The position numbers and the translations under genes are program-made. From Planctomycetota bacterium (GTDB taxonomy: Bacteria > Planctomycetota > UBA1135 > UBA2386): a stretch of 55,140 bases of DNA. The notes under the pieces were generated by a model that ran no database searches, was not told the DNA's origin, and worked only from the letters and a program-made list of their open reading frames with translations. The DNA is taken from the NCBI GenBank assembly GCA_020848735.1, contig JADLHO010000115.1, positions 1 through 55,140 on the forward strand, given 5' to 3'. Below are positions 44,468 to 52,865 of the stretch, in pieces. Each line of letters begins with the position of its first letter. The stretch's first letter is position 1.

Positions 44468-45423
44468 GCCGCGCGCCGGCGGCGGGTGAGCGGCTCGTGC
44501 TGCTCGGCGCCGAGCACCGTCTCTTCGATCACGTCACGCTCGTCGCGGCCGCGGACGGCCGCACGGCGCTGGCCATCTCACCCGGCGCCCTCCCCGAGCC
44601 GCGCTTCTGGGCGACGAAGGGCAATCGGCAGTTCCCCAACGAGGACGCCTGCTGCGCGCTCGAGTCCGGCGACGCGACCGTGCTCGCGGTCGCGGACGCG
44701 CACTTCGGCCGCGAGTCGAGCCACGTGTTCATCACGGCCATCGCGGCGGCGCCGCCTGCCTGCGAGGCCTCGTCCTTCGCGGAGCTGCGGCGGAGGCTCG
44801 CGGCGCTGCCACCCCTCGAGAACTGCCAGACCGCGTCGACCCTCGTCGTCGCGGTCGTCGATCGCGTTCAGGGTCGCGTGCAGGCGCTGGGCTTCGGGGA
44901 CTCGCGGCTCTGCGTGCTCGGGCCCAGCGGCGCGCGAAGCCTGCTCGCTCCCGACCACGACTTCGTGCGACCGGGCGAGCGGGAGCCGCTGCTCGACGGG
45001 CGCGAGCCGCAGTCCTTCCCGGTCGCGCGCGGCGAGCTCGTGGTCGCCTACAGCGATGGCCTCTGCGACGCCTTCGGCGAGGGGATCGGTCTGGCGCCCG
45101 ACGCGCTCGCCGAGCTCGCGGCTGCCGGCGGCTTCGATCCACGGCACTTCGCCCGCGCTGCCGCCGAGGCCGCGCTCGCGGAGCCCTCGCCGGGCGCCGC
45201 GAGCGGGCGCGACAACCTCGCGATCGCGGTCACGCGCGTGGGAGTCCACGGCCGCGCGTGGCACGGTCGCGAGCCGCGGGCGGCCGGCGAGACCGATGCT
45301 GTCGAGTCCCACCTGCGCGGTCAGGCCGAGGTGGAGCGCGTCCGCCGTCACCGGTGTCGCCCCGCCCAGTTCGAGACGGCGCTCTCCGGCCGCATGCCCG
45401 CGCTCGTCGAGGCGCGGGTCTGA
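44464..45423 (+). CDS. PP2C-type Ser/Thr protein phosphatase
   Basis: 319 residues from a GTG at 44464 overlapping the lipoprotein stop (GTGA). The PP2C metal-binding motifs are present: NED at residues 59-61, VADAHFG with Asp78 in the place of DGHG, GFGDSRL, YSDGL and GRDN. It should dephosphorylate Ser/Thr in a Mn/Mg-dependent way and could oppose the two kinases in this window. A 60-residue Arg-rich tail after the last motif has no match I recognise. No ribosome binding site other than the coupling with the upstream gene. Confidence 0.87.
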   Translation: MSRAPAAGERLVLLGAEHRLFDHVTLVAAADGRTALAISPGALPEPRFWATKGNRQFPNEDACCALESGDATVLAVADAHFGRESSHVFITAIAAAPPACEASSFAELRRRLAALPPLENCQTASTLVVAVVDRVQGRVQALGFGDSRLCVLGPSGARSLLAPDHDFVRPGEREPLLDGREPQSFPVARGELVVAYSDGLCDAFGEGIGLAPDALAELAAAGGFDPRHFARAAAEAALAEPSPGAASGRDNLAIAVTRVGVHGRAWHGREPRAAGETDAVESHLRGQAEVERVRRHRCRPAQFETALSGRMPALVEARV

Positions 45424-45666
45424 GGCATGTTGGCCGTCGACCGTGCCGAACGCGGCGCCGCTGCGCATCGAGTCGACCCGGGCGTCCCCCCGTGATCCGG
45501 ACTGCGATCCTCGGCGCGCGAGGAGCCGAAGAACGGCTCGCCGCAGCCATCGCCCTCGGCGACCAGGACCTCGCCGACGCATCGTGTCGATGCGCTTCCA
45601 GGAGTCCCGGCCGTGCCGGTCGCCGAGGATCGCGCGGGCCCGCGCCGTCGCCCCCGGCGCGCGCCC

Positions 45667-45891
45667 TCAGGTGTCGAGGTGCCCCGCGACGCCGTCGGGA
45701 TTCGGCAGGTCCTCGCCGCCGCGCACCCACTCGAGCAGCTCCTCCAGGGCGTCGATCGCATCGGCGCGCGCGGCATCGCGGGCGTCGGGGTCGTCGCTGC
45801 GATTCCACTCGCGGCAGGCGCCGACGAGTTCGCGCAGGGTCTGCGTCGGGTCGAAGTCCGTCGGATCGAACTCCTTCTGCTCGTTGCTCAT
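45667..45891 (-). CDS. Small acidic protein of unknown function
   Basis: 74 residues, strongly acidic, no Cys and no signal peptide. The start ATG at 45891 follows GAGG. The text (TQTLRELVGACREWNRSDDPD, AIDALEELLEWVRGG) predicts two or three helices. Codon use fits the local pattern, which supports a real gene. I do not recognise a family. Nothing convincing is seen in the 243 bp between it and the PP2C gene. Confidence 0.6.
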   Translation of the reverse strand: MSNEQKEFDPTDFDPTQTLRELVGACREWNRSDDPDARDAARADAIDALEELLEWVRGGEDLPNPDGVAGHLDT

Positions 45892-46072
45892 GCGGGAACC
45901 TCGCTGACCAGGTTGGCGAACGGCGGTGATCGCGCCGGAACTTCAGCGCGGTCCCGGGTCGATCATGGGGGATTCCCCGCGATGGGTTCCGGCCGCAGGG
46001 CCGCCGCGGGCGATGAAGTATCGTCGGCTCGGACCGCAGCGGACACGCGCTCGCGGTGAATCACTCGGATCC

Positions 46073-47842
46073 ATGGGCAGCAACCTCCCTCGTTCCGGCG
46101 GCGACGTCCGGACGCTCCTCCAACACGGCCTCGCCGCTCAGCGCGCCGGCCAGCTCGCGCAGGCGGAACAGGCCTTCCGCGCCGCCATCAAGGCGGACCG
46201 CAACTACGCCGAGGCCCACGGCTATCTCGCCTCGGTCCTGACCGCGCAGCGGCGCTTCGCGGAGGCCCTCGACGCGGTGCAACGCGCGATCAAGCTCGAC
46301 GAGCGGAACGCGGCGCACCACGTCACCAAGGGCAACCTCCACTTCGCGCAGCAGCAGTTCGCGGCGGCCCGAACCGCGTTCGAGAGGGCGCAGAAGCTGG
46401 CGCCGCGCGATGCCGGGATCGCGTTCAACGTCGGGGTCGCCGCGGAGAAGCACGGCGACAGCGCCGCGGCGTGCGCCGCATACGAGAAGGCGATCGAACT
46501 CGACCCGCGCGCCGCGCGTGCGATGCACAACCTCGCGATGTTGCACCTCGCGGCGCTCGCCTTCGACGAGGCGGAGCGGGTGCTGGAGCGGGCGCTCGCC
46601 GTGGCGCCGGGTCTCGCCGAACTCTGGAACGCCGCGGGCAACCTCGCGCGCGCCCGGAACGATTCGAAGCGGGCGGTCGAGTGCTACGAGAAGGCGATCG
46701 CGATCGCCCCGCGGCTGGCGGGTCTGCGGCTCAACCTCGGCCAGGTCCTGCGCGAGGCGGGCCGCCCGGACGAGGCCGTCCGCGCCTACGAGTCCGCGCT
46801 CCAGATCGACCCGAACTTCTCCGCGGCGCGCATCCCGCTCTGCATCACCAAGCGCTTCGACGCGCCCGATGACAGCGTCCGCTGGCTGGAGGAGATGGCG
46901 AAGGACCCAGCCAAGGCCGGCATTCCCGAGGACGAGCTCTTCTTCGCGGTGTCGAAGGTGCGCGCCGAGCTCGGCGACGACGCGGGCTCCTTCCAGGCGC
47001 TCGTGCGCGGCAATGCCGCGCGACGGCGGACGATCCGCTGGAGCATCGACGAGGCGCGCGATCGCTTCGCGGTCCTCGAACGGCGCTTCGACCGCGCGAC
47101 GATCGAGCGCCTGCGCGGCCTCGGCGATCCCGACCCGACGATGATCTTCGTGCTCGGGATGCCCCGCTCGAACACCTCGCTGACCGAGCAGATCCTCGCG
47201 AGCCATCCCCGGGTCTTCGGCGCCGGAGAGCTCGTCGAGATGGAGACGGTCGTGCGCCGCCATCCTGGATTCACCGAGCCGTCCCTGCCGCTCGACGGCC
47301 CAGAGCTGCGCGCCGCGGCCGCGGAGTACCTCGCCGCCGTGCGGCCGCTCGGCCTCGGACGCGATCGCATCGTCGACAAATGCCCCGGCAACTTCGTCCA
47401 TCTCGGCGCGATCGCGACGATGCTGCCGAACGCGAAGATCGTCCACTGCATCCGTGACGCCCGCGACAACTGCTGGTCGATCTTCAAGCAGAGCTTCGCA
47501 GGCGAGCAGCCCTTCGCGTACGACCTCCGCGAACTCGGTGGGTACTACCGGCTCTACGAGGAGTTGATGGCGCACTGGCGGGACGTGCTCGGGCCCGCGG
47601 CCTTCCTCGACCTCCACTACGAGGCGCTGCTCGACGACTTCGAACCGCAGGTGCGACGCCTCCTCGAGTTCGTCGGACTCGAGTGGGACCCGCGTTGCCT
47701 CGAGTTCCACCGCACCGAGCGCATCGTGCGCACGGCGAGCATGCTGCAGGTCAAGCAGCCGCTGTTCCGGTCCTCGCTCGCGGCGTGGCGCCGCCACGAG
47801 GTCGCGCTCGCGCCCCTGCTCGAGGCCCTCGGCCCGCGGTGA
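46073..47842 (+). CDS. TPR-sulfotransferase fusion
   Basis: 589 residues from the ATG at 46073. Residues about 12-310 hold eight or so TPR units (ALQIDPNFSAAR closes the last). Residues about 358-589 form a sulfotransferase domain: the PAPS 5'-phosphate loop is GMPRSNTSLTEQ near 362, where most family members have RSGTT; the 3'-phosphate site is CIRDARDNCWSIFKQSF near 458; LDLHYEALLDD and FVGLEWDP follow. It should transfer sulfate from PAPS to a protein or glycan. TPR-sulfotransferases are common in this phylum; the acceptor is unknown. A TATCGT lies at 46019-46024. Confidence 0.9.
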   Translation: MGSNLPRSGGDVRTLLQHGLAAQRAGQLAQAEQAFRAAIKADRNYAEAHGYLASVLTAQRRFAEALDAVQRAIKLDERNAAHHVTKGNLHFAQQQFAAARTAFERAQKLAPRDAGIAFNVGVAAEKHGDSAAACAAYEKAIELDPRAARAMHNLAMLHLAALAFDEAERVLERALAVAPGLAELWNAAGNLARARNDSKRAVECYEKAIAIAPRLAGLRLNLGQVLREAGRPDEAVRAYESALQIDPNFSAARIPLCITKRFDAPDDSVRWLEEMAKDPAKAGIPEDELFFAVSKVRAELGDDAGSFQALVRGNAARRRTIRWSIDEARDRFAVLERRFDRATIERLRGLGDPDPTMIFVLGMPRSNTSLTEQILASHPRVFGAGELVEMETVVRRHPGFTEPSLPLDGPELRAAAAEYLAAVRPLGLGRDRIVDKCPGNFVHLGAIATMLPNAKIVHCIRDARDNCWSIFKQSFAGEQPFAYDLRELGGYYRLYEELMAHWRDVLGPAAFLDLHYEALLDDFEPQVRRLLEFVGLEWDPRCLEFHRTERIVRTASMLQVKQPLFRSSLAAWRRHEVALAPLLEALGPR

Positions 47843-47863
47843 CCGCGCGACGCTTCTCGGACC

Positions 47864-48313
47864 TCAGTTCCCGGCCCAGTCGCGGATCAGCGCCTTGTCG
47901 GCGTCGCTGAGCTTCGCCTCGCCGTGCAGGATGACGTAGCTCTCCATCGGCATCTTGCCCTTCTTCACCTCGTCCCAGCACTCGCCGCGGGCGTCTTCCT
48001 GGTCGACCTCGTCGGGGTATTCGTCGAGCCAGGTCGAGAAGTTCAGCGCCTCGCGGCCCTCGTGCACGTGGTCCGCCACGAGCCAGGACGCCGGGGCGAC
48101 GTACGAGTACCAGGGCCAGACCGTCTCGTTGGAGTGGCAGTCGAAGCAGGCCCGGCGCAACACCGCGAGGACATCGTCGGGGGCCTTCAGCGTCAGCGCC
48201 GGGTCGACCTTGCCGTTGCTGCGGTCGACCGGCACGAACTGCGCCGCGACCAGCGCGAGGAGCACGAGGACGAAGATCGTGCGGAGCACGCGGCGTGGAC
48301 GTTTCTCGCTCAT
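47864..48313 (-). CDS. Haem-binding domain protein (monohaem c-type)
   Basis: 149 residues from the ATG at 48313. One N-terminal TM helix (TIFVLVLLALVAAQFVPV) anchors it outside the cytoplasm. A single CxxCH motif, CFDCH at residues 56-60, and KMPMESY near 118 as the likely sixth-ligand Met match the haem-binding domain pfam family (haem_bd). NETVWPWYSYVAPASW is the family signature. It probably carries electrons or senses haem; no partner is next to it. Convergent with the sulfotransferase gene, 21 bp apart. Confidence 0.9.
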   Translation of the reverse strand: MSEKRPRRVLRTIFVLVLLALVAAQFVPVDRSNGKVDPALTLKAPDDVLAVLRRACFDCHSNETVWPWYSYVAPASWLVADHVHEGREALNFSTWLDEYPDEVDQEDARGECWDEVKKGKMPMESYVILHGEAKLSDADKALIRDWAGN

Positions 48314-48545
48314 GGGGCCGGCGGGGCGCGGGTTCGCGGGCGCCCATTCTTCCCAGGCGCCGTGCGTCTGTCGATCGCGAGGACCGCGGACATCGCGGCG
48401 CACGTGCGCAGGTCCGGCGCCTCGAGGGGGAACGCGGGGCACCGCGGCGCGGGCCCGTGCGCGGCTGCGCCGGTATAGTCCGCGCCCCCTCGAGACCGGC
48501 CGCTCGCCCGTCGCCGGTCTTGGCCGCAGCCCATCCTTCGTCCCG

Positions 48546-51500
48546 ATGCACAGCCTCGCGCTCGTCGCGTTCGCGATCCTCGTCGCCCAGGATCCCAAGC
48601 CGGTTCGCGATCCCGCGCAACGCGACGGCGGGGTGCGGATCGAGGAGATCAACGCCATCCCGCGCAGCAAGGCGAAGCACGGCGGCGGTGGTCGGCTGGT
48701 GTTGCCGGCGCGCTCCGGGGCGACGGCGGGGGACCTCGAGGGGGAGCCGCGGGAGCAGGATGCGTCGCGCGGCGCGCGCCAGCAGGGCGCCGACGACGAA
48801 CTGCGGCGCGTCGGCCTCGAACTCCGTCGCTCGCTGCATCTGCCCGAGAGCAAGCAGGCGGCGATCCTCGAGCGCGTCGGTCGCACCCTCGAAGACGTGC
48901 CCGCGCGGTCGCTCGCGCTCCTGCGCACGGCCGACGCCGACCTCGGCTACGGGCTGCTCCTCTTGCTCCAGCGCTTCGCCGGGCCCGAACACGCGGCGGA
49001 CCTCGAGTACCTGCTGCTCACGCGCTCGCTCGGCAGTTCCACCGACTTCGCGATCGACACGCTGGCGATGATCGCGCAGGACGCGGCGCGCGAGCGGCTC
49101 TTCTCGTGCCTCGTCGGGAGCCTGCCCCAGGTGCGCTTCCACGCCGCACGCGCGCTCGCGACGCGGGTCCGTGACGACGACGCCGAGCGCCTGCTGGCCC
49201 TCTCGCGCGACGGCAAGGGCGACGTCCGGGCCAAGGCGCTGCGCCTGCTCGGCGGACTCTCGCCGAGCCCGGAGCTGCGCGGGCGACTGATCGAGGCGCT
49301 CGCGGAGGACGCGGTGCTCGCCGAGTCCGCGATGGACGCGCTGATCGCCCAGGGCGTCGAGCCGGTCGCCGATCTGCAGGATCTCCTGAGCCGGCCCGCG
49401 CGCGGGCGCGCCTTCGGTCACGCGGCCATCGTGCTCGCCACCCTCCAGGCCGCGAACCCGGCGACCGTCCTCTTCCGCGAGTCCATGCGCGAGCCCCTGC
49501 TCGCCGAACTCGACATGCCCGACACGTTCCAGCGCGCGGCCGTCTCGCTGGCACTCGTCGAGCTCGCTTCGCGGTCCGACGACGTCACCGGGGCTCGCTA
49601 CCGCGACCGCGACGCGATCGACGCCCTCGTCGCGATCGCGGCGCCCACGGAGTTCGTGCCGCACCTCGCTCGGCTCAAGGGCCCGGCGCTCGCGGCCCTG
49701 GCGCGCTTCGCCGGGCGGGACTTCGGAAGCTCGACCGCGCTCTGGCGCGAGTGGTGGGGCGAGGCGGGGAAGACCCTCGTCGTGGGGGCGCGCCGAAACG
49801 TGCCGGTCGACGGCACCAACGCGGCGCTCGCCGCGCTCGTGTGGCGTCGCGGTGACCAGACCATCGTGCTCCGCGGCGAGAACGCCCCCGTGCCCGTCGG
49901 CATCGGCGAGGGCGAGACCTACGACTTCTTCCTGCCCGCCGACGAATTGCTCGCGCTCGTCAGCGCGGTGCAGGGCGCCGGCTTCGCGTCGAACGAGCGC
50001 GGTGAGCTGCGCGTCAACGAGTCGCGGAGCCTGGCCGTCCAGGTCGGCGCCGCGGTGTCGCGCACGGACCCGCAGCTCCCGAGCCACGTGCTCGACCGCC
50101 TCGCGGCGCGCGTCGAGGCCGTTGCGCACGCGCAGCGCTGGCAGCTCTGGCGCGATCCGGTGCGCGAACCGGATGCCGCGGCGTTCTGGCGCGCGGAGCT
50201 GCGCTGGCGCGCGCAGCACGCCGACGCGGCGGAGCGCGTGGCGCGCGAACGCCGTCGCCTCCTCGAGGCGCTCGGTCGCGAGCGCGGCCGGCGCCGGGAA
50301 CTCGCGTTCGAGGAACTCGCCTCGTTCGCCGATCTCCGCGCCAGCCTCACGGCGGCCGACGGCGAACTCCTGCTGGCCGCGGCCGGCGCGGTCGAGCCCT
50401 GGGACGCGTGCTCCTTCCGCCTGGTCGAGCTCGCGCTCTTCGTCGAGGACGACGTGACCTGGCGCGCGTCCGTCGAGACCGCCCGCGCGCGCGACGAGCG
50501 CGAGCGCGACGGCGATCCGGTGTTGCCGCGCGTGTTCGCCTTGCTGGGTCAGGAGCGTCTGATCGAGTGCCTCGGCCTCGCGTCCCCGGCGGTCCGGCTC
50601 GCCGCGATGGAGGAGCTCGGTCGCGCGAAGGACCTGCGCGCGGCGCCCGCCCTGCTGAAGATCGCGCTCGGTGCCGAGGAGCCGATCGAGCTGCGCCAGG
50701 CCGCGGTGCAGGCGATCGGTGCGATGCGCGCGTTCGAGGCGCGGACGGCGCTGCTGACGCTGCTCGACACCGCTCCGCTCGCACCCGCGCTGCGTCGCGC
50801 GACCTGGATCGCGCTCGGCAATCTCGGCGGCGAGGGGGTCTTCGACGCCCTGCGGCAGGCGATGGCGACGCCCGACGAGGCCGATCGCCTCGCGTTGGTC
50901 CGCGCGCTCGGCGCCCTGCGCGTGCCCGAGGCGGCGTTCGCGCTCGCCGAGCTGGTGGCGATCCGCAAGGACGACATGCTCGGTTCGATGGCACTCGAGA
51001 TGCTGCGGCAGCAGGGCGATCACCTGGCGTCGCCGGCTCTGCGCTCGCATCTGCAGGACACCGACCCGCTCGTGCGCGGTCTGGTCGCGCTCGCGCTCGC
51101 CGAGTTCCAGGACCCGGCGGCGCTGCCGGAGCTCTTCGCGATGCTCGAGGCCGATGGCGGGCGCCTGCGCATCGTCGCCGCGATCGCCGCGATCACCGGG
51201 CGCGATGCGACGTCCGAGAACGCGCGCCTCGAGAGTCTGCGGCAGTGGTGGGCGGTCAACCGCGATCGTCCGCAGGCGCGCTGGTTCCTCGATGCGCTCG
51301 CGCAGGCCGAGCTGAGCCACACGCTGACGGCGGAACAACTCGCTCCCGAGAGCGGCGTGGCGGCGGTCGCGGAACTCACGCGGCTGATCCTCGAGCTGCA
51401 GCAACCCCACCTCCGCGCGCTCGCGGGGCGCATGCTGCGCGTCACGACCGGCGTCGACCACGGCACGATCCTGCCGCTGATGCCGGAGGCGCAGCGGCTC

Positions 51501-51560
51501 GCGATCTGCGAGCGCTACCGGCTCCTCCTCGGCACGCCGCGCGCGGTGGTCGGGCGCTGA
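48546..51560 (+). CDS. Large secreted HEAT-repeat protein
   Basis: 1004 residues from the ATG at 48546; the short N-terminus (LALVAFAILVAQ) is a likely signal peptide. HEAT repeats are seen at about 150-280 (VRFHAARALATRVRDDDAE, VRAKALRLLGGL) and about 680-900 (PAVRLAAMEELGRAKDLRAA; LRRATWIALGNLGGEGVFDA; LVRGLVALALAEFQDPAALP). The region between them is helical with many Arg/Glu. A TATAGT lies at 48474-48479. Likely a scaffold; no enzyme motif. It begins an operon with the next two genes. Confidence 0.85.
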   Translation: MHSLALVAFAILVAQDPKPVRDPAQRDGGVRIEEINAIPRSKAKHGGGGRLVLPARSGATAGDLEGEPREQDASRGARQQGADDELRRVGLELRRSLHLPESKQAAILERVGRTLEDVPARSLALLRTADADLGYGLLLLLQRFAGPEHAADLEYLLLTRSLGSSTDFAIDTLAMIAQDAARERLFSCLVGSLPQVRFHAARALATRVRDDDAERLLALSRDGKGDVRAKALRLLGGLSPSPELRGRLIEALAEDAVLAESAMDALIAQGVEPVADLQDLLSRPARGRAFGHAAIVLATLQAANPATVLFRESMREPLLAELDMPDTFQRAAVSLALVELASRSDDVTGARYRDRDAIDALVAIAAPTEFVPHLARLKGPALAALARFAGRDFGSSTALWREWWGEAGKTLVVGARRNVPVDGTNAALAALVWRRGDQTIVLRGENAPVPVGIGEGETYDFFLPADELLALVSAVQGAGFASNERGELRVNESRSLAVQVGAAVSRTDPQLPSHVLDRLAARVEAVAHAQRWQLWRDPVREPDAAAFWRAELRWRAQHADAAERVARERRRLLEALGRERGRRRELAFEELASFADLRASLTAADGELLLAAAGAVEPWDACSFRLVELALFVEDDVTWRASVETARARDERERDGDPVLPRVFALLGQERLIECLGLASPAVRLAAMEELGRAKDLRAAPALLKIALGAEEPIELRQAAVQAIGAMRAFEARTALLTLLDTAPLAPALRRATWIALGNLGGEGVFDALRQAMATPDEADRLALVRALGALRVPEAAFALAELVAIRKDDMLGSMALEMLRQQGDHLASPALRSHLQDTDPLVRGLVALALAEFQDPAALPELFAMLEADGGRLRIVAAIAAITGRDATSENARLESLRQWWAVNRDRPQARWFLDALAQAELSHTLTAEQLAPESGVAAVAELTRLILELQQPHLRALAGRMLRVTTGVDHGTILPLMPEAQRLAICERYRLLLGTPRAVVGR

Positions 51561-51564
51561 CGCC

Positions 51565-51993
51565 GTGCGGGACCCCGGTCGGACCCTGCTGATCGCGCTC
51601 GGCGTGCTCGGCTTCGCCGGCTTCGCCCTGCAGCGCGCGCGATCGCCCTTCCTCGCGATCGAGCGCGAGCGGGCCCTCGCGCAGGAATTGGCGCCGCAGA
51701 TCGGACTGCGGGTCGCCGAGCTGATGGCGCTGCGCGAGTTCTGTGGGGTCGCGCGGTCGCGCGACGAACTGCTCGCGGTCGCGACCGCGTTCGCCGATGA
51801 ACGCGCCCGCCTGGGTGAGGCGCTCGCGGTCTGCGCGGCGAACGGGCGGGCGACGCTCGTCGCCGAACTGCTCGCCGCGTGCGGCGGTGACGCGGTCGCC
51901 GCCACCGCCCGCCTGCGTGAGCTTCCCGAGGGTATCGACGCGGTCCGCTTCGCCGCGATGCGCGACCGCTTCGCCGCCCGCGGCGCACCGTGA
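51565..51993 (+). CDS. Small membrane-anchored protein of unknown function
   Basis: 142 residues from a GTG at 51565, only 4 nt after the HEAT protein stop. One N-terminal TM helix (LLIALGVLGFAGFALQ) and a helical remainder (ERALAQELAPQIGLRVAELM; AVCAANGRATLVAELLAACG). No family recognised. Its position makes it part of the HEAT operon. Confidence 0.65.
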   Translation: MRDPGRTLLIALGVLGFAGFALQRARSPFLAIERERALAQELAPQIGLRVAELMALREFCGVARSRDELLAVATAFADERARLGEALAVCAANGRATLVAELLAACGGDAVAATARLRELPEGIDAVRFAAMRDRFAARGAP

Positions 51994-52093
51994 CGCGCTC
52001 CACGCGCGATGCGGGTTCTTCCGGCGCCGGCTCCCGCGTGCGAGGATCCCCGCCCCGCCGATCGGGCGCTGTCCCCGGCGCACGAGCATCACC

Positions 52094-52555
52094 ATGACCA
52101 GGTTCCTCCTCGCGTTGACCGGCGCCGCGTTCCTCGGCGCCTGCTCGCTCGGCCAGTACTACGACCGCGAGTACGTCCTCTACGACTCCACGCCCGGCGG
52201 CCGCGACGCGCAGGCGCGCGACGGCGCGGGACAGGCGTCCGCGGAGGAGGCGGCGAAGGCGGGCGACCCGGCCGCCGGCCTGCCTCAGGCTGCCGCGCCC
52301 GCGAGCGGAGCACCGGATCCCGCGGCGTTGAGCGCCGATCGCGACGTGGACCGCATCTTCGTGCTCGAGAACCTGCTCGACGAACTCGACCGCGCGATCG
52401 CCGCCAAGGTCGGTGAGGCCACGCGCCTCCAGGAGAAGCGCGGCCAGGTGGCGGCCGAGATCGCGTGGCGCAAGGAGATCGCCGGCCCGCTCTACGAGCG
52501 CGCGCGGCTCCTGCGCATCGAGCGGCTGGCGCGCTTCCCCGTCGTCCTCAAGTGA
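52094..52555 (+). CDS. Lipoprotein with C-terminal coiled coil
   Basis: 153 residues from the ATG at 52094. Lipobox LGAC with Cys17 (FLLALTGAAFLGACSLG). An Ala/Asp/Gly-rich low-complexity stretch (about 40-80) leads to a helical region rich in Glu/Arg (LENLLDELDRAIAAKVGEAT, LQEKRGQVAAEIAW), likely a coiled coil. Function unknown. It is the third gene of the HEAT operon, 100 bp after the TM protein. A hairpin with a TTCG loop follows its stop at once. Confidence 0.75.
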   Translation: MTRFLLALTGAAFLGACSLGQYYDREYVLYDSTPGGRDAQARDGAGQASAEEAAKAGDPAAGLPQAAAPASGAPDPAALSADRDVDRIFVLENLLDELDRAIAAKVGEATRLQEKRGQVAAEIAWRKEIAGPLYERARLLRIERLARFPVVLK

Positions 52556-52557
52556 GC

Positions 52558-52575
52558 CGCGGGCTTCGGCCCGCG
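52558..52575 (+). terminator. UUCG-loop hairpin after the lipoprotein gene
   Basis: CGCGGGC at 52558-52564, TTCG at 52565-52568, GCCCGCG at 52569-52575: a perfect 7-bp stem with the very stable UUCG tetraloop, starting 3 nt after the stop codon. No T-run follows. A strong stop or mRNA 3'-end stabiliser at the end of the HEAT operon. Confidence 0.6.
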
Positions 52576-52621
52576 AGGGTCCGCGTCCGCGAAGGTCCGC
52601 GCCGATGGGGGGGGAAAGGTT

Positions 52622-52691
52622 GGCCGGGCCTCGTATCCGGTCGCCTCTCTCACGCGTTTCCATCCCTGGGAAACACTGACGAGGCCCGGCC
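52622..52691. repeat. Nested inverted repeat, candidate structured RNA or palindromic element
   Basis: Outer arms GGCCGGGCCTCGT (52622-52634) and ACGAGGCCCGGCC (52679-52691) are a perfect 13-bp match. Inside, GTTTCC (52656-52661) and GGAAAC (52669-52674) form a second stem with a 7-nt loop. A run of G at 52607-52614 precedes it. It lies in the longest gap of the window (52556-52865), where no gene is supported; the rest of that gap holds nothing I recognise. Strand and function are not known. Confidence 0.6.
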
Positions 52692-52865
52692 GATGCGCGT
52701 GAATGCACGCCGCGTGCCGCGCCTCGCGCGATCTGCGCCGCAGGGCTCGCGGGTGGCTCCGGCGACGGAGGGACGCGGTCGAGAGCGTCGGCGGTTACCG
52801 CGGCGAAACGAGAAGCCCCGGCGATGCGTGGCAGCGGATCGGTGCCGAGCTCCGCGCCGGACCGA

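Noticed and set aside
45348..45776. Minus-strand ORF after the PP2C gene
   Set aside because: Low-complexity composition and overlap with the PP2C gene; no motif.
47751..51905. Very long minus-strand ORF (1384 codons) opposite the HEAT gene, and similar ones at 19044-22814 and 22854-26153
   Set aside because: They are rich in Arg, Ala and Gly without domains, and the other strand codes for recognisable proteins. Such shadows are normal in DNA of this GC content.
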